From Streptomyces sp. NBC_01439 (lineage in GTDB: Bacteria > Actinomycetota > Actinomycetes > Streptomycetales > Streptomycetaceae), in the NCBI RefSeq assembly GCF_036227605.1, contig NZ_CP109487.1:372001-436000 (forward strand): 64,000 nt of DNA, given 5' to 3'. Made by a program: the position numbers and the translations under genes. The notes below the pieces were generated by a model, which saw only the letters and a list, made by a program, of their open reading frames with translations, was not told where the DNA came from and ran no database searches. Of this stretch, positions 35,701 through 44,148 are shown piece after piece. Numbering within the stretch: position 1 is the stretch's first letter; the number at the start of each line of letters is the position of its first letter.

Positions 35701-36877
35701 AAGCCGGCCCGTGGCCGGAGCCGGAACCGGTGTCAGTCACGGCGGCGAACCCGGTGCCAGAACCTTCGCCGAAGGCGGGTCCGTGGCCGGCCCCGGTGCC
35801 GGAGGCGGATCCCTGACCGGAGCCCACGCCAGTGCCAGTACCGGAAGGCGACCCGGTGTCGGCGGCGGACCCCGTGCCGACGCCAGCAGCGGGGCCCTGT
35901 CCGGAACCGGCGTTGGAATTGGTGCCGGTGCCGGACCCAGAGTCGGGTCCGGTGCCGGACCCGGTGCCGACGCCGAAGGTGGTGCCGGAGCCGGAAGCCC
36001 GGCCGTTGCCGGGCACGGCATCGTGGCCGGAGGTGGAACCGGCGTCGGAGTCGCCGCCCGAGCCGGAGGCGGAGCCGGGTTCGGGCTGCGAGCCGGCGAC
36101 GGCCGTGCCCGGGAGCACCGGGGCGTGGAACGCCCCGATCACCGCCGCCACGCGGTGGCCCGCGGCGACGGCGCCCGCGATCACGCTCCGCATGTGCGCC
36201 TCGCGGGCCAGGTCGGTCGCCGGTACGGCGTTCGTGTCCGCGCGCAGCGCCCAGCCGACGCCGAGCGCCGCACGGCGTACGGCCTCCGGAGTGCAACCGG
36301 GGGCGAGGACCTCGACGGCGCGGTCCCACAGGTCGTCACCGTCGCGACCCGTACCGGCGGCTGTCAGGGCGTCCGCGAAGGACCCACCGGCAGGGGCCGC
36401 AGCAGGGGCCGGGGCCCGGCCCGAAGTCGATTCCCGGCCGGCGGTCGTGGCCACGACGGAGTCCGGAGTCGGAGCCGGCACGCCGGTCAGGTCCGGGGCC
36501 GCGGCGGGGGCCGGGTCGGTCCAGCCGCGGTCCGACAGCGGGAGGTCACAACAGATGACGGCCGCGCCGGCCGCACGGGCCCAGCGGATCGCGGCCAGTT
36601 CCGGGGAGAAGTCCGCGAACGGGTAGAACGCCAGGCGGCCGTCCTCCCCCGTGCCCGCGAGGGCGACCGGGGCGACGGTCTCCGGGTCGGCGAGGTGCTC
36701 GAGCCAGGGCTGGAACTCCGCCGGGAGCTCGACGCAGACCACGTCGGCGCCCGAAGCGTCCAGCAGGGCCGGCACCACCGCGGCCAGCGCGGGGCTGTGG
36801 TGGCGCACGCCGATGAGGTACGGCTCACCGGCCGCGGCGAGGGCGTCGACCGCGGCGCGCGGGTCGGTGTGCGTCAA
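32795..36877 (-). CDS. DUF5682-VWA fusion protein
   Basis: 1360 residues. The N-terminal DUF5682-like part starts with GVRHHSPAL (around 23-31) and has the VVCVELPAEF and AVIGAFHAPVLPG segments. Residues about 258-415 are a Gly/Ser/Thr low-complexity linker. A long helical region follows, and the C-terminus is a VWA domain with MIDAS DVSGS at 1201-1205 and the later GGGTHIAAGL. Related loci usually encode the two halves separately (YehM and YehP). The start is a TTG at 36877 overlapping the AAA gene stop (TTGA) with GGGAG seven bases upstream. It is probably the metal-dependent partner of the MoxR ATPase. Confidence 0.85.
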   Translation of the reverse strand: MTHTDPRAAVDALAAAGEPYLIGVRHHSPALAAVVPALLDASGADVVCVELPAEFQPWLEHLADPETVAPVALAGTGEDGRLAFYPFADFSPELAAIRWARAAGAAVICCDLPLSDRGWTDPAPAAAPDLTGVPAPTPDSVVATTAGRESTSGRAPAPAAAPAGGSFADALTAAGTGRDGDDLWDRAVEVLAPGCTPEAVRRAALGVGWALRADTNAVPATDLAREAHMRSVIAGAVAAGHRVAAVIGAFHAPVLPGTAVAGSQPEPGSASGSGGDSDAGSTSGHDAVPGNGRASGSGTTFGVGTGSGTGPDSGSGTGTNSNAGSGQGPAAGVGTGSAADTGSPSGTGTGVGSGQGSASGTGAGHGPAFGEGSGTGFAAVTDTGSGSGHGPASGSGAGRGSGFGSGAAGGERGGAGAALGPKAVVPGPRDRTAAADAAPAVTSFVPYSFDLLDSRSGYPAGIRDPRWQQAVLEAGGDPDRVREAASVAVTGLCRELRRAGHTAGTGEAAETLRLACDLAALRALPAPGRGELLEAVTTVLGQGEPLGRGRALARALEAVLVGTARGRITPHAPRSGLGPSVESELAALRLPSPEDPAPREIRLDPLRSALDGRREVLLQRLLVCGASYGEPLTVAATGDGTALGTKWRLSWTPSVPARLDLAGVRGVTAAQAAAGTLRDTARRAAADGGPTPAQILAGLAAAARCDLPELVDVRLHEAATALPQTATLPELLDALDLLEALHRGHLPGTSDASRAAAAALAGDLLEAAVRCLPGLAGSEDPADAAALVALADRAAAHHLGLRTDDALAALAATAAPMMQGAALAVRVLLDLDPAEALGDRAAGWIDGAGTADSRRALTRRLGGLLTAAGPLLQSSPAALTPLLDRVEHLADQDFLDRLPALRGGFDALSPAARDRLLHTVTERLGDRIDLALDASPALLALWAAADAAGLAALKALPLPGGDTPTPTPAAETPEAPSAPAPRADGPRLVPADRWRLLLGRERDRLPAGARRYAHALDELYGAGRGEGASDLDLGRGRGQGGGQEASFPTAREWSQELEALFGADVREEVLAGAAEAGRTDVLTQLDPAAVRPSVELLSSVLSLAGGLPEAQLVRLRPLVRRLVDELAKELATRMRPALSGLSTPRPTRRPGGKLDLARTLRANLAHTRRRADGSVVVVPERPVFSTRASREADWRLILVVDVSGSMEASVIWSALTAAVLGGVPTLSTHFLAFSTQVVDLTDRVEDPLSLLLEVRVGGGTHIAAGLAHARSLITVPSRTLVVVVSDFEEGAPIGGLLGEVRALAASGAHLLGCAALDDEGTPRYSVPVARQLVAAGMPVAALSPLALARWVGDRLRGESR

Positions 36878-38034
36878 CGCAGGCTCCCGCGCAGGTCCCA
36901 GAGGCGGCGCCACATCGGCGAACCGTCCTCGGCGCGGCGCCGGACCGGCCCGTCCCAGTACCCCAGCAGCCGCCCGTGGTCGGCCGGGTCGTCCTTGCGC
37001 ACGACGCCCAGCAGGTGCCCCGGCAACAGATCCAGCACGTCCCCGCCCGGAAGGTACGCGGCGGCGACCCCGAGCGAGGCCGCCACCTGGACGGCTTCGG
37101 CGGTGGACATGACCGTACCGGGGCGTTCCACGTCCCAGCCCTCGGCGGAACGGCCCGAGCGCAGGTCGCGGAAGACGGTGACGAGCGCGTCGAGCACGGC
37201 GTCGTCCACCCCGAAGGCGGCGCCGGCCCGCTGGACGGCCGCCACCGCCTGGCGTCGGATCAAGGTGGCCTCCGCGTCCGCGTCGGCGATCGGGGCGACG
37301 GTCTCGAAGTTGAAGCGCCGCTTGAGGGCGGCGGACATCTCGGAGACCCCGCGGTCGCGCAGGTTGGCGGTGGCGATGACGGTGAAGCCGGGGGCCGCGG
37401 AGACCACCGCGTCCTCGGTGGCGGTCAGTTCGGGCACGCTGAGGCGCCGGTCGGACAGGATCGACACCAGTGCGTCCTGTACCTCGGGCAGGCAGCGGGT
37501 GATCTCCTCTACGCGGACGACGCGTCCGGTGCGCATGGCGGAGAGCACCGGGGAGTCGACCAGGGCCTGCGGGGTGGGACCCTGCGCCAGCAGCAGCGCG
37601 TAGTTCCAGCCGTAGCGGAAGGCGTCCTCGGTGGTGCCGGCCGTGCCCTGCACGGTGAGGGCGCTGGTGCCGCTGACGGCGGCGGCCAGCAGCTCCGACA
37701 GCATCGACTTGGCGGTGCCGGGCTCGCCGGTGAGGAGCAGGCCGCGCTCTCCGGCCAGGGTGACGACGCAGCGCTCCACGAGGGCGCGTTCGCCGACGAA
37801 CTTGGGCGCGATGACGAGCTTGGCGGGGAGTCCGGCGCGGCGGCGCCCCGACAGCGCCAGTTCGGCTCCGTCGCTGCCGCAGACGAAGGTGACGACGGCG
37901 CGCGGGGTCAGGGCCCAGCCGGGCGGGCGCGGGCCCGGATCCTGGGCCGCGAGGAAGGCGAGCTCGGCGGCGTGGCGCTCCTCGGCGGGCAGCACCTGCC
38001 GGGCGGCGGGGGCGGTTTCTTCGGTGACGGTCAT
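36874..38034 (-). CDS. MoxR-type AAA+ ATPase (YehL-like)
   Basis: 386 residues from ATG 38034, preceded by AGAGGAAC. Walker A is GEPGTAKS (103-110, Lys109), Walker B is in VVRVEEITRC, sensor 1 is VIATANLRDR and the arginine-containing LKRRFNFE segment follows. MoxR ATPases work with VWA proteins as chaperone-like remodelers that load metals or activate complexes; the VWA partner is encoded next. A hairpin (38077-38110) lies just before the gene, so its level may be tuned separately from the upstream genes. Confidence 0.92.
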   Translation of the reverse strand: MTVTEETAPAARQVLPAEERHAAELAFLAAQDPGPRPPGWALTPRAVVTFVCGSDGAELALSGRRRAGLPAKLVIAPKFVGERALVERCVVTLAGERGLLLTGEPGTAKSMLSELLAAAVSGTSALTVQGTAGTTEDAFRYGWNYALLLAQGPTPQALVDSPVLSAMRTGRVVRVEEITRCLPEVQDALVSILSDRRLSVPELTATEDAVVSAAPGFTVIATANLRDRGVSEMSAALKRRFNFETVAPIADADAEATLIRRQAVAAVQRAGAAFGVDDAVLDALVTVFRDLRSGRSAEGWDVERPGTVMSTAEAVQVAASLGVAAAYLPGGDVLDLLPGHLLGVVRKDDPADHGRLLGYWDGPVRRRAEDGSPMWRRLWDLRGSLR

Positions 38035-38076
38035 CGGTTCCTCTGGAAGGGGGTGCGGCGGGAGATCGGTGCGGGG

Positions 38077-38110
38077 GGCGCGGCGCACCTACGGGTAGGT
38101 GCGCCGCGCC
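38077..38110 (-). terminator. Strong hairpin inside the operon, terminator or attenuator
   Basis: GGCGCGGCGCACCTAC (38077-38092) pairs perfectly with GTAGGTGCGCCGCGCC (38095-38110). It lies between the 1633-residue protein gene and the ATPase gene, both leftward. A second short CCCGGG hairpin lies nearby at about 38127-38142. It may end most transcripts from the first two genes. Confidence 0.65.
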
Positions 38111-38154
38111 GTACGGGAATCCCGGGCGAGCCCGGGTAGCCCGGGACGGCCGGT

Positions 38155-41100
38155 TCAGCGGCGGCGGGCGCGGGTGCGCTTCACCTTCAGCTCCTCGAAG
38201 CGCGGCAGGTCGCCCTCCAGGACCCGCTGCCAGGCCCGGCGGTAGAGCTCCGCAGCCGGTTCGGCCGGAACGAGCACGCCCAGCGGGGGCCGGCCACCGG
38301 CGCCCGGGCCGTACATCGGGAGCTTCCACTGCTCCACCGGCAGCGTCGGCGAGGGCATGTCGGCCCATCCGCCCGGCAGGAACAACGACCGCCCCGCCCG
38401 GCTGCGGCCGGCCGTGACCACCAGGTCGGTGCCGGCCAGTTCGGCGCGGGCGGCCTTGAGCCGGGCCGGCTTCCAGCCGGTCCACCGGGCGGTGTTGCGG
38501 TCGGTGGGGTCGGGCATGGCGAGCAGGATGAGGTAGAGGGTGGCCGCGTCGGCGCCCAGGCCGTGCCGGGCGCTCACCTCCTCCACCAGTTCCGGGACGG
38601 AGCGGCTCGGGTCCTGCGGCCACCAGGTGCCCTCCGCGTCCGTCGCACCGGCCGCCGGAGCGCCCGGATCGGCGAGCAGCGCGGCGAAGCGCGGGTCGTG
38701 GGCGGTGCGCAGCGCCGTCTCGGCGGCGGAGGGCCGCTGGTCCTCGCCGCGCAGCGCCGGCAGGTACGGGTCGGAGCCCGTGGAGTCGAGCAGGGCCGGC
38801 CGCACGGCGGGCCTGGGCATGTCGTCGTGGGTGGCCATGACGACGGCGCCGTACCGTTCGAAGCCCTCGCCGGTCTCGGTCGGGGTGCCCGCCGCCTTCC
38901 GGAAGTCGGGAAGGTTGGTGTAGTGCCCGATCTCCAGGAGCAGTTCGGGCGCGGCGAGCCGCTGCCGTACGGCGGTCAGTACGGGCGGCAGGACCGCTCG
39001 TACGGAATCGCCCGCGGGCAACCGGTGGGCCAGCCAGGCCGCCATGGCCATGGCTCCGGTCAGGACGGACACGGTGAAGGGTTCGGTGGCCGGCTCGGCG
39101 GGCTCCACGTGGTCGCCCTTCACCGTCCAGGCGACGTCGACGGAGAGCTCGCGCGAGGCGGCCGGGTCGAGCAGCGCGGCCAGGGCGCGGTGCGCGGGCC
39201 AGCTGCCGCGCACGGCGCGGGCGGCTTCGGTGCTCAGCCACTCGGGGACGGGGGTACGCCGGCCCACGCGCCGGTTCCAGACCTCCGCGGCGGCGACGAC
39301 GTCGGGCCCCTCGCTCCACAGCAGCGCCGGATCGGCGGGGAGCAGGGCCCCGACGACGGCGCGCCGCAGTTCGGTGTCGAGGTTCTTGAGCTCGTCGCGG
39401 GCGTGCGCGGCGTCGGTGGCCTTGACCCCGAGGACGGTGCGCAGTTCGGGGGCCAGGAAGTTGCGTTCGTGGCTGTCGACGCCCGGGAGCCCGGCGACCA
39501 CCAGGCGGGCGAGGGTGCCGGAGACCCCGGTGAGCCGGGCGAACTCCTCCGCCGCTTCGGGGCGGAAGGGCGCGGGCCCGTGTGCGGCGGCCGCGGCGAG
39601 GAACGCGGTCAGCCAGCCGGCGCCGCGTTCGCGGTCGCCGAGCGGGGCGTCGCCGCGGACGGTGTAGGGGCCGGGGACGGTGAACCGGCCCGTGGGGTCG
39701 TACAGGAGCGCACCGAACTCGTGCCCTTCGGGCACGGATTCGCTGTGCTCGGTCAGCGCGAGGACGGCTCCGCCGCCCAGCGGCAGCAGGCTGCGGTGGT
39801 GGACGTTACGCTCGCCGTCCGGGGTGAGCAGGTGCTGCCGGTCGAGGCGGAGCAGGACCCTGCGCCAGCGGTCCGCGGAGCCCTCGGCCGAGGCCAGACC
39901 GAGGGCGTCGACCGTACCGAGCAGGGTGAGCAGCCCCTCCCGCTGCTCGTCGGTGGGCGCGACGGTGACGGCGCGGTAGGCGACGGCCGCGGGCTGGTCC
40001 AGCAGCGGGGTCCACGTGAAGGACCAGTACGGCAGCCCGGGCGTGTCGAAGTGCAGCAGGCCGGGCACCGGGGCGGCGTCGGTCCGTGCGCGGGCGGCGT
40101 CGAGTTCGCTCAGCGTGTAGTGGGCGGCGTCGCTCTCGCCGCCCCAGCGGTAGTAGCCCGAGCCGATGAGACCGCTGAGTCCGTCGGCGATCAGCCGGTC
40201 GCCGGGGCCCTGCTCGCGCTCCTCGACGGGAGTGTCGTCGGGGTGGAGCCGGGCGGCGATCGCGTCCAGGGTCTTCTGCTGGGTGAGGGTGAAGCGCAGG
40301 ACCTCGACGATACCGCCGATGATCTCGGGGGCGGTGATCTTCGGCAGGGCGGCGCTCACCAGCTCGGGCAGGTCGGCGGCCTTTTCGGCCGCGGCGGCCG
40401 TCTTGAGCAGGGCGGCCACGGTCTCCCGGTCGGCGGCGCGCAGGACGGCCGAGCCCTCGGTGTCGCGGGGGCGCAGTGCGTACCAGTGCGACAGCGGCGG
40501 AAGGTCCACGCTGCCCGTGCCGAAGGCGGAGCGCCGGCGGTGGCCGTCGCGGGAGCAGGCGGTGATCACTCCCTCCGGGTCGGTGATGCTCAGCTCCTGC
40601 CAGTTCTGGGACAGTGCGCGGGGCCGGTCGTCGCCGGGGAAGGTGAGGGCGGCGACGGGCGCGTTGCGGCCCTCGGGCACGGCGACGGTGCGGCCGCCGG
40701 TGTCGGTGCCCTCCCAACCGTGGTCGCGGAGCGATACGGTGCGCCAGCCGAGCAGGCCGTCGGTGGGCTCGCCGAGCACCGAGCCGGCCACGGCGGGAGT
40801 CGGCCGCAGCCAGTTTGAGGACCCGCCGCGGCGGCGGCCGTCCGGGTCGGCGCGCAGTGCATCGGCGAAGAACGCGGGCAGGGAGGACCGACCGTGGGTC
40901 CCGCCGACGGGGTCGTACTCGAACCAGCCGGTGTCGTTCTGCTCCTCGCGTCGCTGCCACACCCAGTACGAGGTGCCGTCGGACAGCAGGGGCCGCTCGT
41001 CCGGCAGCTTGGTGTCGCCGCGGTGCAGGACTCCGCCGCCGGTGACGCGCCCGCCGCCGGGGAGCTGCAGGGAGATGTGGTCGCTGCGCAGCGACCAGTG

Positions 41101-43056
41101 GTTGCGGTCGGTGTCCAGGGTGAGAATGGTGCCGGGCGAGTGGTGCCAGTAGCCCTGTGTCCCGCTGGTGCTCCAGGAGGACCAGAAGACGAGCAGCTCA
41201 CCGTCGACGTAGTGGAAGCCGTAGTTGTACGAGGTCCCGGTCGGCACGCGCAGGTCGTGCGTGAGGACGGTGGAGTCGGCGTCGATGACCCGGACCTGGG
41301 TCTGGTTGGCGACGATCAGGTAGGGCCAGGCCTCCACCACGTTGAGGGCGTCCCGGCCCCGGCCGGGGCTCAGTTCGGCGAGGGCCTCCTCCCAGGAGGG
41401 CCAGGCCAGTTCCTCGAAGAGGCCGCCGCGCAGAGTACGGGCGAGGGTTTCGGCGAGGTCCGCGGCCGCGGCGGCGGCGACTTCCTCGGGGGCGAGTTCC
41501 AGGGCTTCGGTGGGCAGCCACCCCAGCCGTGCGATGGCTTCGGGTACTCCGGGCAGACCGGCGGCGGTGGAGGCGACGGCGACGTCGTGCATCCATGCGG
41601 CCAGCAGGGGACGGCCGCCGGGCGAGGCGGCGACGCGCCGGACGACGTCGGCGCTGCCGTCGCCGAGGTTGCTCAGCGCGCGCCGGAAGGCGGGGTGGAA
41701 GCGCTGGTCGGCGCCGAGGGCGAGCAGGTCGCGGCGCTGGTCGCCGGCGGCCCACTCGGTCAGGTTCAGGTGGTCGTACCGGTGCCGGCGGTGCTCGCCC
41801 CCGGCCTCGGGATCGGCGACCGGGACCTCCAGGGCGAGCAGCAGGTCGAGGAGGTCGGTGTCCTCGACGCCGATCCGCAGGCCCGCATCCCGTTCGGGCC
41901 GGGCGAGTTCGGTGCGGAGTTGGGCAGCGCAGCGATCGACGAGGTCGAGGAAGGGCGGGAGCGCGGGGCGCCGGCCCCAGCCGGTGTGGCGGGCGGCGTG
42001 GAAGCGCTCCAGCCAGCCGGCGGTGCCGTCGGCGCAGCGCTGCTCGGCGGGCAGGTCGCCGTCGACGAGGCCGGCGGTGACTCCGGCCTCCTCCAGGATC
42101 TCCAGCCACACGCTGGTGAACTCGCCGCCGTCGCCGCTGGGCGGGGTCAGGCCGAGGAGCGTGCCGCGGACGGCGGGAACGCGGCGGGCGAGGGCCACGA
42201 GGGCGCCGCGGTGTACCTTCCACCAGCCGAGCGCGGCGCGCAGGGTGGCGGGCAGGGGCAGCAGCTCGGCGAGGTAGTCCTGCTCGGGTTCGGTGCCGGT
42301 CAAGCCCGCGGCGCGGGCGAGGCGGCGCAGTTCGGCGGCGGCCTGGGCGGAGGGCGGCAGCCCGCCGGCGGTGCGGCGCACACACAGGCGGCGGAAGCGC
42401 TCGTAGGCCTCGGCGGGGGTGACGCGGCCGGCCAGGGCCTTGCCGTAGCCGGTGAGCACCTTCACCGGCAGGGCTCCGACGAGGGCGAACTCGAGGAACA
42501 CGGCGTCCAGGCGGTCCTCGTCGATGGCCAGCCCGTACTGGGCCTCGGCGTCACGGGCCCGGCCGAACAGCTGGGCGGCGTAGGTGGTGTTCTCGACGGC
42601 GAGGAAGAGCCGCGCGGCCTGCTCGTGGAAGAGGGGCAGGAAGTGCGGGACGGACACGGCGAGGCGGCCGGCGAGTTCGAGGCAGGCGTCGAGGGCGGCC
42701 TTGGGCTTGGTCTTGGCCTGCCGGGCGATCCGGTCCAGCTCGGGGACGACGGCGAGGGCGTGGTGGCCGTCCTCGGGGTGGTGGACCAGGACCCATTCGG
42801 GGAAGCCCAGCGCCTGGCGCTTGCTCAGCCCGACGACGGGCGGCTCGCCCTCGTCCCGTACGAGTCCGAGGAAGCCGGCGGCGAGGTCCTCGGCGGCGCC
42901 CAGTTCACCGGGGGCGAGCCGGACCACGACGCGGTCGTCGCCGAGGCCGGGGTGGCGGTAGGAGCGCGCGGTCAGTTCCACGACGTCGGGACCGGCGCCG
43001 GTGGTGTCCCGGGGCAGTACGGCTCCGGCCTTGAGCAGCAGTTCGGCCTTGTTCAT
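38155..43056 (-). CDS. Very large conserved protein of unknown function in the MoxR/VWA locus
   Basis: 1633 residues from ATG 43056 (AGGAAG eight bases upstream); a GTG at 43083 overlapping the DUF4132 stop is the alternative. The N-terminal 500 residues are helical and repeat-like. The middle (about 650-850) is beta-rich with Trp/Tyr/Gly segments such as WPYLIVANQTQVRVID and YWHHSPGTILTLD, suggestive of a propeller. The C-terminal part is mixed, ending in a basic tail. No signal peptide or membrane helix. I cannot name a family; position between a DUF4132 gene and the ATPase suggests it is a scaffold or client-binding component. Confidence 0.8.
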   Translation of the reverse strand: MNKAELLLKAGAVLPRDTTGAGPDVVELTARSYRHPGLGDDRVVVRLAPGELGAAEDLAAGFLGLVRDEGEPPVVGLSKRQALGFPEWVLVHHPEDGHHALAVVPELDRIARQAKTKPKAALDACLELAGRLAVSVPHFLPLFHEQAARLFLAVENTTYAAQLFGRARDAEAQYGLAIDEDRLDAVFLEFALVGALPVKVLTGYGKALAGRVTPAEAYERFRRLCVRRTAGGLPPSAQAAAELRRLARAAGLTGTEPEQDYLAELLPLPATLRAALGWWKVHRGALVALARRVPAVRGTLLGLTPPSGDGGEFTSVWLEILEEAGVTAGLVDGDLPAEQRCADGTAGWLERFHAARHTGWGRRPALPPFLDLVDRCAAQLRTELARPERDAGLRIGVEDTDLLDLLLALEVPVADPEAGGEHRRHRYDHLNLTEWAAGDQRRDLLALGADQRFHPAFRRALSNLGDGSADVVRRVAASPGGRPLLAAWMHDVAVASTAAGLPGVPEAIARLGWLPTEALELAPEEVAAAAAADLAETLARTLRGGLFEELAWPSWEEALAELSPGRGRDALNVVEAWPYLIVANQTQVRVIDADSTVLTHDLRVPTGTSYNYGFHYVDGELLVFWSSWSTSGTQGYWHHSPGTILTLDTDRNHWSLRSDHISLQLPGGGRVTGGGVLHRGDTKLPDERPLLSDGTSYWVWQRREEQNDTGWFEYDPVGGTHGRSSLPAFFADALRADPDGRRRGGSSNWLRPTPAVAGSVLGEPTDGLLGWRTVSLRDHGWEGTDTGGRTVAVPEGRNAPVAALTFPGDDRPRALSQNWQELSITDPEGVITACSRDGHRRRSAFGTGSVDLPPLSHWYALRPRDTEGSAVLRAADRETVAALLKTAAAAEKAADLPELVSAALPKITAPEIIGGIVEVLRFTLTQQKTLDAIAARLHPDDTPVEEREQGPGDRLIADGLSGLIGSGYYRWGGESDAAHYTLSELDAARARTDAAPVPGLLHFDTPGLPYWSFTWTPLLDQPAAVAYRAVTVAPTDEQREGLLTLLGTVDALGLASAEGSADRWRRVLLRLDRQHLLTPDGERNVHHRSLLPLGGGAVLALTEHSESVPEGHEFGALLYDPTGRFTVPGPYTVRGDAPLGDRERGAGWLTAFLAAAAAHGPAPFRPEAAEEFARLTGVSGTLARLVVAGLPGVDSHERNFLAPELRTVLGVKATDAAHARDELKNLDTELRRAVVGALLPADPALLWSEGPDVVAAAEVWNRRVGRRTPVPEWLSTEAARAVRGSWPAHRALAALLDPAASRELSVDVAWTVKGDHVEPAEPATEPFTVSVLTGAMAMAAWLAHRLPAGDSVRAVLPPVLTAVRQRLAAPELLLEIGHYTNLPDFRKAAGTPTETGEGFERYGAVVMATHDDMPRPAVRPALLDSTGSDPYLPALRGEDQRPSAAETALRTAHDPRFAALLADPGAPAAGATDAEGTWWPQDPSRSVPELVEEVSARHGLGADAATLYLILLAMPDPTDRNTARWTGWKPARLKAARAELAGTDLVVTAGRSRAGRSLFLPGGWADMPSPTLPVEQWKLPMYGPGAGGRPPLGVLVPAEPAAELYRRAWQRVLEGDLPRFEELKVKRTRARRR

Positions 43057-43079
43057 GTCGGTGTCTTCCTGGTGCGTGC

Positions 43080-43946
43080 TCACGCGTCCCCGCCCTCCTC
43101 GATCTTGCGCCCGGCGTACAGCGCCGCGGCCATCCGCATGCCTTCGGACCAGGCCACCGGTCCGACCTCCGGCAGGCGTACCGCCCGACCGTCCTCGTCG
43201 TGCCAGCTCAGTGCGCCGGTGGTGGTCTCGTCGTCGTAATAGGGTTCGCCGATCCACACGGCGGCCTCGGTGCCGGTCCCCGAGTCCCGGACCTTGCAGG
43301 TGGCGTAGCCGCCGGAGACCCGGTAGCCGAGGCCCGTGGCCCGGGCCGCGAGGCTGAAGCGGCTGGAAAAGGACCCGCCCGCGTAGTCGCGGACCTCGGT
43401 GGCGCTGGCGGCGACTTCGGCGGGCTTGTGCCAGGTGGCCCGGTGGATCTGCTCGACCCGCTGCACGATGCCCAGCTCGGCCGCGAAGTCCCGTACGTCG
43501 TCCAGGTCGGGCAGGAGCACGGGGTGCGGCAGCGTCACCGTGCGCGGGGAGAGCCGGACGGTCTCGCCGTCGAGGTTGACCACCTTCAGCTCACCGGAGG
43601 CGGTGGCGTCCCGCAGGAAGCCCACCTCGTCCGGGTCGTCGCCGACGACGGCAACATCGCGCAGTGCGCTCTGCCAGGCCTCGTCCGGCCAGACCCGGGC
43701 GAGCAGTTCGGTCGGCACGGGCAGCGAGGAAACCATCCAGCTGTCGACCTGTGCGGCGCAGGCCGCCTCGTGCCGGTCGAGCCATTCGGCCAGCCTGCGC
43801 AGCCGGTCCACCTCGGGATGGTCCTTCAGGGCCTTGGGCAGTGTCTTCAACTGCCGTCCTGCCGTCCGTCCGGTGGCGGACCTCGCCGCCACCCGTCCCT
43901 CCACCAGGGCGATCTCGTACCCCTCGCCCGCCGCCAGCCATGCCAT
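43080..43946 (-). CDS. DUF4132-domain protein (YehI/MolR C-terminal type)
   Basis: 288 residues. The segment TAGRQLKTLPKALKDHPEVDRLRRLAEWLDRHE followed by a Trp-rich helical stretch matches the DUF4132 domain found at the C-terminus of E. coli YehI. Later segments (VRLPEVGPVAWSEGMRM) also fit. Here it stands alone as a short protein, while the large adjoining protein may supply the rest. Its stop overlaps a GTG of the next gene. First gene of the leftward locus; the 202-base gap to the divergent HNH gene should hold its promoter. Confidence 0.75.
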   Translation of the reverse strand: MAWLAAGEGYEIALVEGRVAARSATGRTAGRQLKTLPKALKDHPEVDRLRRLAEWLDRHEAACAAQVDSWMVSSLPVPTELLARVWPDEAWQSALRDVAVVGDDPDEVGFLRDATASGELKVVNLDGETVRLSPRTVTLPHPVLLPDLDDVRDFAAELGIVQRVEQIHRATWHKPAEVAASATEVRDYAGGSFSSRFSLAARATGLGYRVSGGYATCKVRDSGTGTEAAVWIGEPYYDDETTTGALSWHDEDGRAVRLPEVGPVAWSEGMRMAAALYAGRKIEEGGDA

Positions 43947-44148
43947 CAGACCGTGCCCCTCCGCCTGTCCCGTCCGGTTCCGCGCAGCCCTGACAGGGGG
44001 GAGCCGACCCCCCTGAGCTGCGGTATGTCGGGAGACTAGCGAGAACCACTGACAACGCCCGCCGGAGGGCCCTCAGTAGGTTGATTGTCCGGTTCTGGGT
44101 AGTGTTTCCGGGACAGCGTGCGGAGCGGTACCGGCTCGGGGTGGGGTT

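Noticed and set aside
36000..36110. Gly/Ser coding stretch as a CRISPR-like or satellite repeat
   Set aside because: Units are irregular and in frame; it is a low-complexity protein linker.
34124..37603. A 1159-codon plus-strand frame opposite the DUF5682-VWA gene
   Set aside because: Composition is Gly/Arg/Ala shadow, no known domain, and the minus strand has clear domains and coupling.
32795..39319. A single 2174-codon minus-strand frame
   Set aside because: Only the part from 36877 leftward is protein-like; the upstream third is Arg/Pro-rich shadow of the ATPase and large-protein genes.
30918..43946. Calling the MoxR/VWA locus a known phage-defence system
   Set aside because: The families fit a remodelling complex, but nothing in the sequence shows defence, and the neighbours are not defence genes.
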